A DNA stretch of 49,644 nt from Akkermansia sp. (GCA_017546445.1 JAFYWX010000001.1:1-49644); one strand, 5' to 3'; counted from the stretch's first letter, positions 25,133 through 34,619 are shown. Notes: a model not told the origin generated them from the sequence alone. Made by a program: numbers and translations.

Positions 25133-28100
25133 ATGAATACTTATACCACAGCTGTATCTGTGATGGCCGCCCTGGCATTCTCTATGCCGATGGTGTGTCA
25201 GGCTCAGGACCCGCTGTCGTCCCTTACCAAGGTGAAGAAGCTTGCGCAGCAGGGGCAGACAGATGAAGCCGTGTCTCTTTGTGATGCGGTGATTAAGCGC
25301 TTCGGTGGCAAGGGTGCAACTGCTAAGCAGTTCGCCTATGTGCTGCCGTTCTATGCCTGGGAAAAGGCAGTTGCCTATTTCAAGGCCGGGCGCTATGATG
25401 AGGCCTACAATGCGTTTAAGGCATTTATGGACGAGCCGAAGTGGCGTGACCCCGCCACGCTGGCCAAGGCAAAGGAAAGCATTCCTGGGCAGCCGGAGGC
25501 CTATGAGCCGTATTTCACCTATGCTCTGTTCCAGATGGGCAACTGCCGCTACAAGCAGGGCGTGGGCGATGCCGGCAAGGACAATGGTGATAAGGCAAAG
25601 TTTGAGGACGCCATTGCCTGCTTCGAGAAGTATCTCGGCCTGGTGCAGAGCGGCAAGGTGAGTGCCATGGAAAAGAAGCTGAAGATGGAAGGCCAGATTT
25701 GCTTCATTCTGGTGCAGGCCAACATTCTGAAGGCTACGCCGGATTTCAAGAAGGCTGCTGCGTATCTTGAGCAGAGCCGCACCGTGAAGGGCAGTGTGCC
25801 GGACGAAATGGCCATGGAAGGCCTGAACACCATCGTGAATGTGGCTATTTCCAACCCGGAAAACGTGGGCTGGGTATACAAGTTGATTGAGAGCAGCCGC
25901 GCCAGCTATAATCTGGATCCTGCTCGCGCAGCCCGCAATTCCAACAAGTTCTACAACATGGGCCAGCGCGCATACAAGGTGATGGAGGAAGCCCTGCGCG
26001 CCGGTAATGATACGCTGGCGGTGGAGGCTGCCCGCTCTGCCAACGTGCTGTTTGGTCTGGTGACGGATATGCCCGCTGCCCGCACGGCTCTGGCAGACCA
26101 GGTGAAGTCTTTCGGTGCCTACAAGAGGCCTTTTGTGGATAAGGGAACCGGCGTGCGCCTGAATGGTGCCAGCAGCAAGAAGCTGCTGAACAGCTATAAG
26201 GGCCTTGCAGACAAAGGTACGGAATTCGACGGTTTTACAGTGCTTTCCTCTTCCACCATTGCTAAGGATATGGGCTCCAACCGCCTGGCTAAGGGTGGTT
26301 TCCAGGTGCTGTATGACCGCTATCCCAAGCTTGCGCTTCCCGCAAAGGGCGATGCGGAGCCGCGCCCGCTGCGCAATACGGTGACTATGCAGCTGGGTTC
26401 GCTGTGCCGCATGACGGGTGATGACGAAGCTGGCCTTAAGTACGAGAAGGAGCTGGAAGGTAAGGATATGGGTGACCAGACCAAGATTCTTGTGTTCCAG
26501 AAGCTGCAGCGCACCGTGGATGAGAAGGATTGGCAGAATGTGATTCCTTGCGCTCAGGAGGTAATTGACAGCTTCAAGGAGGACAAGACCAATAAGCTGT
26601 ATCTGACCGGTCGTTACATGCTTGTGGCTGCCTATTACCAGCTTGCTGATTTTGAGAATGTCATCAAGACTGCTCGCGAGCTTATCGACAGCGGAGAGAT
26701 GAAGGCTGCGGAGGGTAAGGATGCCCTCAAGCCCAAGGAAGCAGCTAACTACGATAACTACGTGTACTACTTCCTGATGGATTCCTACGCCCGCCTGGCG
26801 GCTCAGGATCCCAGCAAGCGCTCCGAGGCCATCAAGGTGTTTGAGGAGTATGCTGCCAAGTACAATACCACGGACCTGGAGATGGCTCCGCTGGCAGACA
26901 AAATGTATTACGGTGCCATTGACCAGCACATCAAGCGTGCAAATGCTGCCGCCGATGATGCCAGCGCTGCGGAGGACCAGAAGACTGCTGTGAAGTACTG
27001 CGACCATATCTGCGCTTCCTGGCCGACGAGCGACCTGTACCCCACGGCCGAGTTGCTTGCTGCCGGTATTCTGCTGAATGATGCAGACGAGGCAGTGAAG
27101 GCTGCATCATTGCAGCGTTTGCAGCGAGCTGCAGATGCCGCCACCAAGCTGGGCACCAGGCAGAGCCGGGCCACGGCCTCCAATGCACTGTTCTGGCTGG
27201 CTACCTACACTCCTGAGTTCCCTGCAGCAGGCGAGAGCGAAGCAGCAACCCAGGCTCGTACCCGTGAGTATGCAGAACGCTACTGGACGGAGGGTGATGC
27301 AGAGGGTGATCCCTTTGTGCTGCCGATGGTGTCTCTCTATCTCTCCATGGCAACCAACAAGGAGGAATTCGAGACTGCGCTGAAGCGCGCTCAGGATACC
27401 ATTGCCCGTGAGGCAACCTACATGTTCAAGAATGAGAAGTCTGACCCCGAGCTGGAAAAGACGATCAACACCTATGTGGAGTCCTACGTGAACGGTAACA
27501 AGACCCACCTGAACAAGACGCTCACTCTGGAGGAGAAGACGGCTCACTTCACGAACTTCCCCGGTATTGATCCCGCAGATAAGTACACCAACGCTATCTT
27601 CCGCATGGCTCAGATTAACTCCATGAATCAGGAGCTTATCGGCCTTAAGGATGACAAGGCCGCCAAGGAGAAGATGGAAGAGCAGATTCAGGAGGTGTTC
27701 CGCAACATGACCAACTCCTTCCGCGCTGCAGACCTTACCAGCTACATCTGCGTGCAGGTGGCTGATTACCTGGTCAAGTACGTGAGCAAGTTCCCGGATC
27801 CCTCCGCCCGCACGGAGGAACTCGGCATGGCTGAGGAGTACTACTCCGCCGTGATTGAGCGTAAGAAGGACCTTGTGGCTGATGCTGAACTGGGCCTGGC
27901 AAACACGCTGGCCTACTCCAAGGATGCTGCCAAGCAGACCAAGGCTGCAGAGCTGTACACCAAGGTGTCTACCAACTCGGATCCGAATGTGGGTGGTCCT
28001 GCTCTGGTGGGGCTTACCAAGCTGCACCTGCGCACGGGTAATGCCACGGCTGCCATTGAGACCACGAATAAGTACATGCGCAACCGTCAGAACCAGCGCG

Positions 28101-28519
28101 ACCGCCTGGATATGATGCTGATGCAGGGTGAGGCCTATACGCTGGCCAATGATTCCAAGAACGCTCTGCTTGCCTATATGAACTTGTTCAACCAGTTCAA
28201 GGGCAAGGTGGGCTACTCTGCCCGCGCCTGTATGGCCATTATGGAAATCTTCTGGAAGCGTAATAACCCGACCCAGGGTGACCGCCTGCAGAAGGGATTC
28301 CAGAACTCTGACCGCTGGACGGCCTGGAACACCGGCCAGTTGTACGTGGACCTGATTCGCCGCAGCGGTGTGGAAGCCAAGCTTACCCCCGAAGAACGCG
28401 ACGAGTTCAACAAGGTGGTCAGCGCAGTGCATAACTACGGCACAGATCCTGCTGTGATGAAGGAAGATAAGGCAAACAAGGAGTTCCAGCGTAATCTCCA
28501 GAGCAGCAAGAAAAAATAA
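25133..28519 (+). CDS. Large periplasmic TPR-like repeat protein
   Basis: A 1128-residue secreted protein. The signal peptide probably ends near residue 24 (VCQAQDP). The rest is almost entirely helical with TPR-like pairs, such as GQTDEAVSLCDAVIKRF and AVAYFKAGRYDEAYNAFKAF near the N-terminus and further pairs to the C-terminus. It ends in a basic SSKKK tail. TPR proteins act as scaffolds. It lies directly downstream of the ExbB/ExbD genes, so it may be the periplasmic structure that receives the force or organises a transport complex. I recognise no enzyme domain. Codon use matches that of highly expressed genes, so it may be abundant. Confidence 0.82.
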   Translation: MNTYTTAVSVMAALAFSMPMVCQAQDPLSSLTKVKKLAQQGQTDEAVSLCDAVIKRFGGKGATAKQFAYVLPFYAWEKAVAYFKAGRYDEAYNAFKAFMDEPKWRDPATLAKAKESIPGQPEAYEPYFTYALFQMGNCRYKQGVGDAGKDNGDKAKFEDAIACFEKYLGLVQSGKVSAMEKKLKMEGQICFILVQANILKATPDFKKAAAYLEQSRTVKGSVPDEMAMEGLNTIVNVAISNPENVGWVYKLIESSRASYNLDPARAARNSNKFYNMGQRAYKVMEEALRAGNDTLAVEAARSANVLFGLVTDMPAARTALADQVKSFGAYKRPFVDKGTGVRLNGASSKKLLNSYKGLADKGTEFDGFTVLSSSTIAKDMGSNRLAKGGFQVLYDRYPKLALPAKGDAEPRPLRNTVTMQLGSLCRMTGDDEAGLKYEKELEGKDMGDQTKILVFQKLQRTVDEKDWQNVIPCAQEVIDSFKEDKTNKLYLTGRYMLVAAYYQLADFENVIKTARELIDSGEMKAAEGKDALKPKEAANYDNYVYYFLMDSYARLAAQDPSKRSEAIKVFEEYAAKYNTTDLEMAPLADKMYYGAIDQHIKRANAAADDASAAEDQKTAVKYCDHICASWPTSDLYPTAELLAAGILLNDADEAVKAASLQRLQRAADAATKLGTRQSRATASNALFWLATYTPEFPAAGESEAATQARTREYAERYWTEGDAEGDPFVLPMVSLYLSMATNKEEFETALKRAQDTIAREATYMFKNEKSDPELEKTINTYVESYVNGNKTHLNKTLTLEEKTAHFTNFPGIDPADKYTNAIFRMAQINSMNQELIGLKDDKAAKEKMEEQIQEVFRNMTNSFRAADLTSYICVQVADYLVKYVSKFPDPSARTEELGMAEEYYSAVIERKKDLVADAELGLANTLAYSKDAAKQTKAAELYTKVSTNSDPNVGGPALVGLTKLHLRTGNATAAIETTNKYMRNRQNQRDRLDMMLMQGEAYTLANDSKNALLAYMNLFNQFKGKVGYSARACMAIMEIFWKRNNPTQGDRLQKGFQNSDRWTAWNTGQLYVDLIRRSGVEAKLTPEERDEFNKVVSAVHNYGTDPAVMKEDKANKEFQRNLQSSKKK

Positions 28520-28540
28520 TTATCAACCCAGTTTCGAGAT

Positions 28541-29554
28541 ATGAAATTATTCAAAAATATCGCATTCGCTCTGGCAGCGGTCTCCTGCGTACAGTTTGCT
28601 GCGGCGCAGCAGGCACCCAAGCTCAATGCCTATGTGGCGCTTCCTGGTGGTGCCGCTGGCCTGCTGGAACTGGAGCGTGGAGATGGTAACGGTTCATTCT
28701 TCTACATGCAGAAAGGCACAGACCAGCTGATGCAGGCCAAGGCTTCTGCATGCAAGATGTTCTACATCCAGACCCCGCCTGAGATGGCTAATGCCCTGCG
28801 TGAGTTCTACGGTGGCGATTATGCCGCCGCCCGCAAGGGCTTTGCCACCGTTAAGAAGAAGTACGCTGCTTTTGCCGGCCTGCCGGGGTCTCCCTGCACC
28901 ATGGCCGCTCTGCATGAGGTGACCTGTGCAGTGCGTCTGCTGGATATTGCCGCCGTGAAGTCCCTTTCCGGTGCGTTTGCAGAGGATTCTGCGCTGAATG
29001 CTGCAGATGCTGCGCGCATGGATGCCGCCCGCGTGGTGGGGATGATTGATGACAATCCGGAATCCTTTGCCCCCACCAAGGAGGCTGTGGAGGCTGCCAT
29101 GAAGAAGCATGGCCGCAACATGGACAGTGAGGCCAACGGCTGGCTGCGCTATGCGCTGGCCCGCGCTGCTGCTGCCCAGGTGCCTGCCGACCAGCTGCAG
29201 GGAACCATTGCTGAGGATAAGGTGCGCGCAGCCAGTGTGGCGGTGGATTTCTACTGCCAGGCTGTGATGAGCATGCACGGTTCACACAAAGCTGTGCCGG
29301 CAGATGCTCTGAGCCGTGCTCTGGCGCTGCTCTGGGCTATGCCTGGCGTGAAGGAATATGCCGCCAAGGTGACGCCCCCCATGGACAAGGCCAAGTGGAA
29401 TCCTGCACCCGCCGATTTCAGGGATGCTGCAGCCATGGCCCGCTACATCAAGACGATGTATCCGGCTGCCAATGGCGCTGCTGACCCCCTGGTGGACAAG
29501 GTGGATGCCTACTACTTCAATGCCAAGGCCGGCACCAAGAAGGGCGATAAATAA
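28541..29554 (+). CDS. Secreted protein, TPR gene partner, unknown function
   Basis: A 337-residue protein with a signal peptide ending near residue 23 (QFAAAQQ). The N-terminal part has GGAAGLLELERGDGNGSFFY and the rest is helical, with a YGGDYAAARKGFATVKKKY segment that resembles a single TPR unit. No catalytic motif is recognised. It follows the TPR gene by 21 bases and ends at a strong terminator, so it is the last gene of the ExbB/ExbD operon. A role as partner of the TPR protein is inferred. Confidence 0.78.
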   Translation: MKLFKNIAFALAAVSCVQFAAAQQAPKLNAYVALPGGAAGLLELERGDGNGSFFYMQKGTDQLMQAKASACKMFYIQTPPEMANALREFYGGDYAAARKGFATVKKKYAAFAGLPGSPCTMAALHEVTCAVRLLDIAAVKSLSGAFAEDSALNAADAARMDAARVVGMIDDNPESFAPTKEAVEAAMKKHGRNMDSEANGWLRYALARAAAAQVPADQLQGTIAEDKVRAASVAVDFYCQAVMSMHGSHKAVPADALSRALALLWAMPGVKEYAAKVTPPMDKAKWNPAPADFRDAAAMARYIKTMYPAANGAADPLVDKVDAYYFNAKAGTKKGDK

Positions 29555-29568
29555 TAAGCTTGTATTCA

Positions 29569-29604
29569 ATCCGCGGGGCCGAATGCCCCGCGGATTTCTT
29601 TTTT
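29569..29604 (+). terminator. Intrinsic terminator at the end of the exb operon
   Basis: A perfect 11-bp GC-rich stem (29569-29579 with 29585-29595), a 5-base loop and a T-rich tail. Confidence 0.92.
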
Positions 29605-29630
29605 CCCTGATACAGAAAGGAAACATTGCG

Positions 29631-30113
29631 ATGGTTGATATGCTGGTAAGATTGTATGCGCTGCCGGTGGGTGAGCCGCTGAGGGCCGCGCTGGCAGAGC
29701 AGGGGGTACTGGTGCGCCCGTGCCGCCCGTTTGAGATGCATGCCGTGGAGGAGTGGATTGCCCGCACCTTCAGTACCCGCTGGGTGAGCGAATTTCAGGT
29801 AGCCATGGCGCACCAGCCATGCGGTTGCATTATTGCCACCCAGGGGAAGCGGGTGGTTGGTTTTGCGTGCTTTGATGCCACTGCCCGCGGATTCATAGGC
29901 CCCATGGGGGTGGACCCGGCGCTTCGGCAGGGCGGGGTGGGCAAAGCCTTGCTTGTTACGGCTCTGGAGCATATGCGCGCCATGGGGTATGCCTATGCGG
30001 TCATCGGCGGCACTGGCCCGCAGGAATTTTATGCCCGCACGGTGGGGGCCACGGTCATTGAAGGCTCTGACCCCGGATTTTATGCAGATATTCTTCCCGA
30101 ACCCGGCAGATGA
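29631..30113 (+). CDS. GNAT-family N-acetyltransferase
   Basis: A 160-residue acetyl-CoA-dependent acyltransferase. The acetyl-CoA-binding motif is seen in GVDPALRQGGVGKALLVTAL (about 96-115), and a C-terminal AVIGGTGPQEFYARTVGA segment matches the GNAT end strand and helix. The substrate cannot be read from sequence. I choose the ATG at 29631, which follows an A/G-rich stretch (AGAAAGGAAA); the frame is open further upstream but would run into the terminator and the previous gene. Monocistronic. Confidence 0.87.
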   Translation: MVDMLVRLYALPVGEPLRAALAEQGVLVRPCRPFEMHAVEEWIARTFSTRWVSEFQVAMAHQPCGCIIATQGKRVVGFACFDATARGFIGPMGVDPALRQGGVGKALLVTALEHMRAMGYAYAVIGGTGPQEFYARTVGATVIEGSDPGFYADILPEPGR

Positions 30114-30202
30114 AACACCCAATCCCTGCTGAAGCTGCAGAGTGAAAACTAGCTGCTTATGCTGGAATACCATGCCGACACAGGGCTGAATCATCAGTTA
30201 GT

Positions 30203-30232
30203 TTGCCCACGACTGGAAAAATATGCTAATTT
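30203..30232 (+). promoter_or_regulatory. Upstream promoter candidate for the acidic lipoprotein gene
   Basis: TTGCCC, 18 bases, TAATTT, with TGC directly before the -10 box. The same TGCTAATTTT context recurs in the second promoter about 50 bases downstream. Confidence 0.35.
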
Positions 30233-30255
30233 TTCCCTAATCACCATTCTTTACC

Positions 30256-30284
30256 TTGACAGTCGACGGAAATCCTGCTAATTT
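30256..30284 (+). promoter_or_regulatory. Main promoter candidate for the acidic lipoprotein gene
   Basis: TTGACA (perfect consensus), 17 bases, TAATTT. The leader to the ATG at 30313 would be about 21 bases. Confidence 0.7.
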
Positions 30285-30312
30285 TTGCAACGTAGATTAT
30301 CTTATTCCCTCC

Positions 30313-31194
30313 ATGAAACGTTTTCTTCTCCTCCCCTCATGCGCCTTGCTGGCTTTCGGTATGCTCACTTCTTGCCAGAAGGAAGAAAAGACAGCTCACC
30401 AGCTGGCTGAAGAGCTGACTGCTGAACTGCAGAAGGTTACTGACTATGCTACCGCTGAGGCAGTGGCTCCTCGTGTTGAGGCTCTCAACAAGCGTTTCCA
30501 GAACGCTTCGGTTCGCGTGTTCAGCGCAGATAACAACGCACTGGCCGGCAGCGATGCCAATGCTTACTCTGAGTCCGTGTGCCGCCTGGCACGCGAAATG
30601 GGGCGAGTGCAGGCCAGCAAGCCTGTGGTAGAGGCCGATGGCGAGGTGGATGATACTGCGCTTGTGTGTGCAGTGGGCGTGGGTACCGGCGTGTCTGCCG
30701 ATGCCTCCACCACAGACCAGTTTACCAAGGGCCAGCTTTATACCTACAATGCTGAGTCCGAAAGCAACAATAACCCGCCTGCATTCCCTGAGTACTATGG
30801 TTCTTCCAAGCTTGCCGCTGCTCTCTCCTATGTGGCATCCACGTCTGATCATGGCGCTTTCAAGTTTGCATCTGAGGAAGATGTGCCCGCCATTCCTGCC
30901 GCCGTTGAGGTAGAACGCGCAGCTGCTCCTGATACGAGCGCCCCGGCTGAGGCAGAGCCCGCAGAGGAGGCTGAGGAGGCTGCAGCTTCTGATGATGAGG
31001 AAGAGGAAGAACCCGCCGCTGATACTGAGGAGGACGTTGCTGCCGATGAGGAACCCGCTGCTGATGAGGAGGCTGCCGGCGATGAGGAAGCCACAGATGA
31101 CGCTGCCGATGATGCCGCAGCAGACGATGAAGGCTCTTCCGACGACATGGGCGACGACATGGAGGACGATATGGACATCGACCTCGATATCTGA
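30313..31194 (+). CDS. Acidic lipoprotein, unknown function
   Basis: A 293-residue lipoprotein with lipobox LTSC (Cys21). The first 180 residues of the mature protein are mixed helical, and the last about 90 are nearly all Ala, Asp, Glu and Pro, ending in alternating Asp/Met/Ile. The tail is disordered and strongly negative and may bind cations or basic partners at the cell surface or in the periplasm. The ATG at 30313 gives the standard signal; the frame is open further upstream but crosses the promoter. No family is recognised. It is followed by a terminator. Confidence 0.75.
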   Translation: MKRFLLLPSCALLAFGMLTSCQKEEKTAHQLAEELTAELQKVTDYATAEAVAPRVEALNKRFQNASVRVFSADNNALAGSDANAYSESVCRLAREMGRVQASKPVVEADGEVDDTALVCAVGVGTGVSADASTTDQFTKGQLYTYNAESESNNNPPAFPEYYGSSKLAAALSYVASTSDHGAFKFASEEDVPAIPAAVEVERAAAPDTSAPAEAEPAEEAEEAAASDDEEEEEPAADTEEDVAADEEPAADEEAAGDEEATDDAADDAAADDEGSSDDMGDDMEDDMDIDLDI

Positions 31195-31230
31195 TAATTT
31201 TCACCTTGATTATCACGTTTTGATGATGCC

Positions 31231-31271
31231 CGCCGCAGTTCTCTGAAAGAGAGAGCTGCGGCGTTTGTATT
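31231..31271 (+). terminator. Terminator after the acidic lipoprotein gene
   Basis: An 8-bp outer stem (31231-31238 with 31256-31263) plus an inner CTCT/AGAG stem, then a T-rich tail. Confidence 0.75.
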
Positions 31272-31292
31272 TTTGCAGAATAATTTCATCTT

Positions 31293-32054
31293 ATGCCTCG
31301 CCTGCTGTATACATGCGCGTACGATGGTCAGCCGTATTGCGGCTGGCAGAGCCAGAGGGAAGGGGAGTCGATTCAGGATACAATAGAGGCGGCGTTCCTG
31401 CGTATTCTGAAGCAGCCGTTGCGTATCTCTGCCAGTGGTCGCACCGATGCGGGCGTGCATGCGCACGCGCAGTGCTTTCATGCCGATGTGCCGCAAGAGT
31501 GCCGCATGAGCGTTGCAAACTGGATTGCGGCGCTGAATGCGCATCTGCCGGCAAGCATACGCATAACGGCCGCTCAGGCGGTTTCAGAGGGCTTTCACGC
31601 GCGTTTTGACGCCACTGGCAAGGAATATGAATACCTCATCTGCCGGGCTCCCGTGTTGTCGCCATTTCTGCATGGGCGCGTGTGGCATCTGCCGCATGAA
31701 TTTGATGCATGTCTCCTGGCAGATGCGCTGCGTGTTTACGAGGGGGAGCACGATTTCCGCCGTTTTGCGGCGAACCGCGGCACAGAGCCTGCGGAACCGC
31801 CGGCTGATTTTTACCTGCGCCATATTTACAGCGCTACGCTTGCAGAGGAGGGGGAACTGCTGCGCATCCGTGTGCGTGGCAATGGTTTCATGTACCGCAT
31901 GGTACGCCTGCTGGTAGGAACTGCACACCAGGTGGCCCGTGGCCGGCTGGAGCTTGAGGCGCTGCGCGGCATGCTGCAGAATCCGCTCGGGCCAAAGACT
32001 CGCTATTGCGCCCCGGCAGATGGTTTATACCTGCGCCGAGTGTTTTATGAATGA
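31293..32054 (+). CDS. truA: tRNA pseudouridine synthase A
   Basis: A 253-residue enzyme that converts uridine to pseudouridine at positions 38-40 of tRNA anticodon arms. The catalytic signature is ASGRTDAGVHA with Asp52. Other family features are the N-terminal YDGQPYCGWQSQ and the C-terminal GNGFMYRMVRLLVGT with TRYCAPADGLYL. Length is normal. It starts 29 bases after the previous terminator with no Shine-Dalgarno sequence, and its 3' end converges on the Sel1 gene through a shared hairpin. Confidence 0.95.
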   Translation: MPRLLYTCAYDGQPYCGWQSQREGESIQDTIEAAFLRILKQPLRISASGRTDAGVHAHAQCFHADVPQECRMSVANWIAALNAHLPASIRITAAQAVSEGFHARFDATGKEYEYLICRAPVLSPFLHGRVWHLPHEFDACLLADALRVYEGEHDFRRFAANRGTEPAEPPADFYLRHIYSATLAEEGELLRIRVRGNGFMYRMVRLLVGTAHQVARGRLELEALRGMLQNPLGPKTRYCAPADGLYLRRVFYE

Positions 32055-32057
32055 TGA

Positions 32058-32090
32058 AAAAAAGCCTCCTGCGTTCAGCAGGAGGCTTTT
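32058..32090. terminator. Bidirectional terminator between truA and the Sel1 gene
   Basis: A 12-bp stem (32061-32072 with 32078-32089) with A-rich bases on one side and T on the other, so it can act on both strands. Confidence 0.85.
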
Positions 32091-32103
32091 GTCCGATTGG
32101 TTC

Positions 32104-32637
32104 TTAGTTGTCGGCAGGCTGCTGCGTGCCGGGGCAGCATTTCTTTTCTGCCGGGCATGTTGAATCCGCCTTGCACAGCTTCTTATACATCTTCATGTAT
32201 TCTGCTGCTTTCTCCGGGTTCTTCTCTACGCCCTTACCGTGCGCATACATGTGCGCGAGCGCGAGACATGCGTATGGGTGTCCCTCTGCGGCGGCTTTTT
32301 CCAGGCCGGGCACGGATTTTGCGTACCATTCTCTGGCTTTTTCTGTATCGGCGTCAGTGGGTTCTCCGTCTGTCTCTGTAAGGTAAGCAACTGTGTATTG
32401 GGCGATTGGGTCGCCATTTGCTGCCTCGATGGTGACAGTCTCGATATCGAGCCATTCCTGAGTGCCGCACTTTATGCCCTTGTCATCCTTGGTGCAGGGT
32501 GACATGCAGCTGCCGTCCTTAGTGCAGCAATTGGCGGCTGCCGGGGCGGGGGTGGCGGTGTCTGTAGCGGCATCTGCCAGGGCAAGCGGCGCAAGCCCGA
32601 GCAGAACGGCGGCGGTTTTGAGTGCGAATTTCTTCAT
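32104..32637 (-). CDS. Secreted Cys-rich Sel1-repeat protein
   Basis: A 177-residue protein with a signal peptide (about 1-22, LALADA) followed by an Ala/Thr/Pro-rich linker and a Cys-rich stretch (NCCTKDGSCMSPC). The C-terminal half holds Sel1-like helical repeats, seen in EGHPYACLALAHMYAHGKG followed by NPEKAAEYMKMYKK. A second Cys cluster (CPAEKKCC) lies at the C-terminus. Sel1 repeats bind proteins; the ten or so Cys may form disulfides or bind metal. The ATG at 32637 gives a normal signal peptide; an ATG further upstream at 32670 would start inside the promoter. Monocistronic. Confidence 0.78.
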   Translation of the reverse strand: MKKFALKTAAVLLGLAPLALADAATDTATPAPAAANCCTKDGSCMSPCTKDDKGIKCGTQEWLDIETVTIEAANGDPIAQYTVAYLTETDGEPTDADTEKAREWYAKSVPGLEKAAAEGHPYACLALAHMYAHGKGVEKNPEKAAEYMKMYKKLCKADSTCPAEKKCCPGTQQPADN

Positions 32638-32645
32638 AGGCCCCC

Positions 32646-32674
32646 ATTCTGCACCCAACTTTCGGCACATTCAA
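32646..32674 (-). promoter_or_regulatory. Promoter candidate for the Sel1 gene
   Basis: Minus strand: TTGAAT, 17 bases, CAGAAT. Eight bases separate it from the ATG at 32637, another predicted leaderless start. Confidence 0.45.
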
Positions 32675-32768
32675 CCTATCTTTCCATGTGTTTTGACCTC
32701 AAAATGGGTAAAAATTGACCAAATTTGACGATTTTTGCCCATTTTTTTCAAAAAATTAGAAAAAATCA

Positions 32769-32797
32769 TTGACTTTCGGGGAGAGGAAGAGTAAAAT
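32769..32797 (+). promoter_or_regulatory. Promoter of the tRNA-Thr / tuf unit
   Basis: TTGACT, 17 bases, TAAAAT, 46 bases upstream of tRNA-Thr. An A-rich stretch just upstream of the -35 box would suit an UP element, as expected for a strongly expressed stable-RNA promoter. Confidence 0.75.
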
Positions 32798-32843
32798 GAC
32801 CTCGCTTTCACGTCTCACCGAGTGGGACGCCCGGAATCAAGTC

Positions 32844-32915
<72 letters not shown>

Positions 32916-32960
32916 TTTTGATTTCTTGCAAGAATAGCAGCTCTAACTTAAATTAAAATT

Positions 32961-34142
32961 ATGGCCAAAGAATCATTCCAGCGCACCAAGCCCCACGTGA
33001 ACGTGGGTACGATCGGTCACGTTGACCATGGCAAGACTTCCCTCACCGCTGCAATTACCAAGGTTCTTGCAGATCGCGGTATGGCTGAAGCTCGTGCTTA
33101 CGATCAGATTGACGGCGCCCCCGAGGAACGTGAGCGCGGTATTACCATTTCTACTGCTCACGTTGAGTACGAGACCGAGACTCGCCACTATGCACACGTG
33201 GACTGCCCCGGTCACGCTGACTATGTTAAGAACATGATCACTGGTGCTGCCCAGATGGACGGCGCTATCCTTGTAGTGTCCGCTGCTGACGGCCCCATGC
33301 CGCAGACTCGCGAGCACATCCTGCTTGCTCGTCAGGTGGGCGTGCCCTACATCGTTGTGTTCATGAATAAGATGGACCTTGCTGACCCCGAACTCGCTGA
33401 GCTCGTGGAGATGGAGATCCGCGAACTTCTTTCCTCCTACGACTTCCCGGGTGATGACCTGCCCATCGTGATGGGTTCCGCCGTGAAGGCTCTGGAGGGT
33501 GACGCTGAGTACACTCAGAAGATTCTCGACCTCATGGATGCTGTGGATGCCTACATCCCCACTCCTGAGCGTCCGACTGAGAAGCCCTTCCTGATGCCCG
33601 TGGAGGACGTGTTCTCCATCTCCGGCCGTGGTACTGTGGCTACCGGTCGTATCGAGCGTGGTATCATCAACAAGATGGAGGAAGTTGAAATCGTGGGTAT
33701 CAAGCCCACCGTGAAGACCTCCGTGACCGACATCGAAATGTTCCGCAAGCTCCTCGACAAGGGTGAAGCTGGTGATAACGTGGGCGTGCTGCTCCGCGGT
33801 ATCAAGAAGGAAGACATCGTGCGTGGTCAGGTGATTGCCAAGCCGGGTTCCGTGACTCCCCACACCGACTTCGAGGCAGCCGTTTACGTGCTGACCAAGG
33901 AAGAAGGCGGCCGTCACACCCCGTTCTTCAACAACTACCGCCCGCAGTTCTACTTCCGTACGACGGACGTGACCGGTTCCGTGACTCTGCCCGAGGGCAC
34001 CGAAATGGTGATGCCTGGCGACAACGTGACCATCACTGTTGAGCTCATCACTCCCGTGGCCATGGAAGAGGGTATGCGTTTCGCTATCCGCGAAGGTGGT
34101 CGCACCGTTGGCGCCGGTAAGGTTGCCAGCATCAAGGCCTAA
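32961..34142 (+). CDS. tuf: Elongation factor Tu
   Basis: A 393-residue GTPase that delivers aminoacyl-tRNA to the ribosome. The P-loop GHVDHGKT (19-26), DCPGHADYV (G3 region) and NKMD (G4) are present, and the C-terminal beta barrels are of normal length. It has a strong codon bias. It lies between tRNA-Thr and tRNA-Trp, upstream of secE-nusG, the conserved bacterial order. The start lacks a Shine-Dalgarno sequence and is preceded by an A/T-rich stretch. Confidence 0.99.
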   Translation: MAKESFQRTKPHVNVGTIGHVDHGKTSLTAAITKVLADRGMAEARAYDQIDGAPEERERGITISTAHVEYETETRHYAHVDCPGHADYVKNMITGAAQMDGAILVVSAADGPMPQTREHILLARQVGVPYIVVFMNKMDLADPELAELVEMEIRELLSSYDFPGDDLPIVMGSAVKALEGDAEYTQKILDLMDAVDAYIPTPERPTEKPFLMPVEDVFSISGRGTVATGRIERGIINKMEEVEIVGIKPTVKTSVTDIEMFRKLLDKGEAGDNVGVLLRGIKKEDIVRGQVIAKPGSVTPHTDFEAAVYVLTKEEGGRHTPFFNNYRPQFYFRTTDVTGSVTLPEGTEMVMPGDNVTITVELITPVAMEEGMRFAIREGGRTVGAGKVASIKA

Positions 34143-34201
34143 GTTGCCTTGGCAAAAGCTTAAAAATGGGTGACCGTTCCACCAGAGGACGGCACCTCGG
34201 C

Positions 34202-34233
34202 CGGGGGAGATGGCCGTAAGACCATCTCCCCCG
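34202..34233 (+). other. Hairpin between tuf and tRNA-Trp
   Basis: A perfect 12-bp GC-rich stem (34202-34213 with 34222-34233), 8-base loop, no T-run. It may be a processing site that separates tuf mRNA from tRNA-Trp, or an inefficient terminator. Confidence 0.5.
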
Positions 34234-34263
34234 CTTAGCCGGAACACGACAGAGCAAGGTTAT

Positions 34264-34339
34264 AGGGTATTAGCTCAATTGGTAGAGCAGCGGTCTCCAA
34301 AACCGCGTGTTGGGAGTTCGAGTCTCTCATACCCTGCCA
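34264..34339 (+). tRNA. tRNA-Trp (anticodon CCA)
   Basis: The acceptor stem AGGGTAT pairs with ATACCCT (34329-34335), followed by G and an encoded CCA end (34337-34339). The anticodon loop CTCCAAA has CCA at 34297-34299, and the T arm contains AGTTCGAGTCT. Its position between tuf and secE is the classic one. Unlike tRNA-Thr in the same transcript, the 3' CCA is encoded. Confidence 0.96.
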
Positions 34340-34391
34340 GCCTTCCTCTTTTTTTTTCTCAAAAAATCTCCCCCATCTCACGAAGAAAACC

Positions 34392-34619
34392 ATGTTCCGC
34401 AAAATTTCCCAATATATTTCTGCTGTAAAGGGCGAGCTGAAGAAATGCTCCTGGCCCTGGGAGAGCGACCCGAAGATTACCGGGTTCAAGAAATTCCGTG
34501 AGCTGTCCGGGTCGACAGTAGTAGTGCTCATCGCCATGGTGCTGTTGGGCGCTTATGTCGCATTCTTTGATTACGTGCTCTCGGCGGTAGTAACCCGCGC
34601 GATTGAGCTGCTTTCCTGA
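34392..34619 (+). CDS. secE: Preprotein translocase subunit SecE
   Basis: A 75-residue inner-membrane protein of the SecYEG channel. It has the short single-helix form: an amphipathic N-terminal helix with YISAVKGELKKCSWP, where the family Trp-Pro is seen, then one membrane helix (about 43-66, VVVLIAMVLLGAYVAFFDYV). It lies directly upstream of nusG, as in most bacteria. Confidence 0.93.
   Translation: MFRKISQYISAVKGELKKCSWPWESDPKITGFKKFRELSGSTVVVLIAMVLLGAYVAFFDYVLSAVVTRAIELLS

Noticed and set aside
25115..27007. Minus-strand open frame of 630 codons inside the TPR gene
   Set aside because: The plus strand carries the TPR pattern, signal peptide and operon position. The reverse frame is a codon-bias shadow.
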